Under the pieces are notes generated by a model that was given only the letters and a program-made list of their open reading frames with translations, searched no databases and was not told the DNA's origin. Shown piece by piece: positions 9,353 to 9,380 of a stretch of DNA of 9,380 nucleotides. The stretch's first letter is position 1. The number at the start of each line of letters is the position of its first letter. Source of the DNA: Peptoniphilus sp. (GTDB lineage Bacteria; Bacillota; Clostridia; Tissierellales; Peptoniphilaceae); NCBI GenBank assembly GCA_029983555.1, contig JASBZH010000049.1:1-9380 (forward strand). Reading direction: 5' to 3'. The translations under genes and the position numbers were made by a program.

Positions 9353-9380
9353 GTACTTCCCGCGTAGGCGGGGGTGATCC
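9353..9380 (+). CRISPR. First repeat of a type I-E CRISPR array (array continues past the window)
   Basis: Only one repeat is visible, ending exactly at the window edge. Its 28 bases fit the type I-E repeat class: it starts GTA, has the hairpin CCCGC (9359-9363), loop GTAG, GCGGG (9368-9372), and ends GGTGATCC. T9357 and T9358 can extend the stem by wobble pairs with G9374 and G9373. The 3' tail on the + strand shows that the array reads rightwards, away from cas2, with the leader side at 9330-9352. Cutting by Cas6e just after the stem would leave a 5' handle ending GTGATCC or similar. No spacer is visible, so the presence of more repeats is inferred from this repeat's position next to a complete cas operon. 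Confidence 0.85.

Overview
The window is almost entirely one type I-E CRISPR-Cas locus, with every gene on the + strand. The order is cas3 (5' end cut by the window edge), cas8e/cse1, cse2, cas7e, cas5e, cas6e, cas1, and a cas2 fused to a DnaQ-like DEDDh exonuclease domain. The last 28 bases match the first repeat of a CRISPR array that would continue past position 9380. The DNA is AT-rich, prefers AGA/AAA/ATA codons and has strong AGGAGG-type ribosome binding sites. Together with the Cas2-DnaQ fusion, known from Streptococcus thermophilus CRISPR4 and Megasphaera, this suggests a low-GC Bacillota species. That assignment is inference; nothing here fixes the genus.

Layout: positions 1-2697 encode the target-degrading HD nuclease-helicase Cas3. 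Positions 2701-7479 encode the five Cascade subunits: Cas8e, Cse2, the Cas7e backbone, Cas5e and the crRNA-processing Cas6e. Positions 7481-9329 encode the adaptation integrase, Cas1 and Cas2-DnaQ. Positions 9330-9352 are the only non-coding stretch longer than 10 bp, and the repeat occupies 9353-9380. Gaps between genes run from -17 to +10 bp, so the locus is probably one polycistronic message with translational coupling. Its promoter must lie left of the window.

How the genes work together: Cas6e cuts the array transcript at the repeat hairpin. Cse1, Cse2, Cas7e, Cas5e and Cas6e assemble on the crRNA as Cascade. Cse1 recognises the PAM and recruits Cas3 to unwind and degrade the target. Cas1 with Cas2-DnaQ inserts new spacers next to the leader, and the DnaQ part probably trims the prespacer 3' ends. 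All catalytic motifs I can check are intact: HD and helicase motifs in Cas3, His26 in Cas6e, E147/H214/D224/D227 in Cas1, and D137/E139/D221/H275/D280 in Cas2-DnaQ.

The system class is known. The unusual points are details: cas2 has no ATG, GTG, TTG or CTG where homology puts its start and appears to begin at an ATT codon; cas5e appears to start at TTG; cas1 has no visible ribosome binding site; and the leader is squeezed into 23 bp plus the 3' end of cas2. I found no mobile elements, tRNAs, rRNAs or extra genes on either strand.
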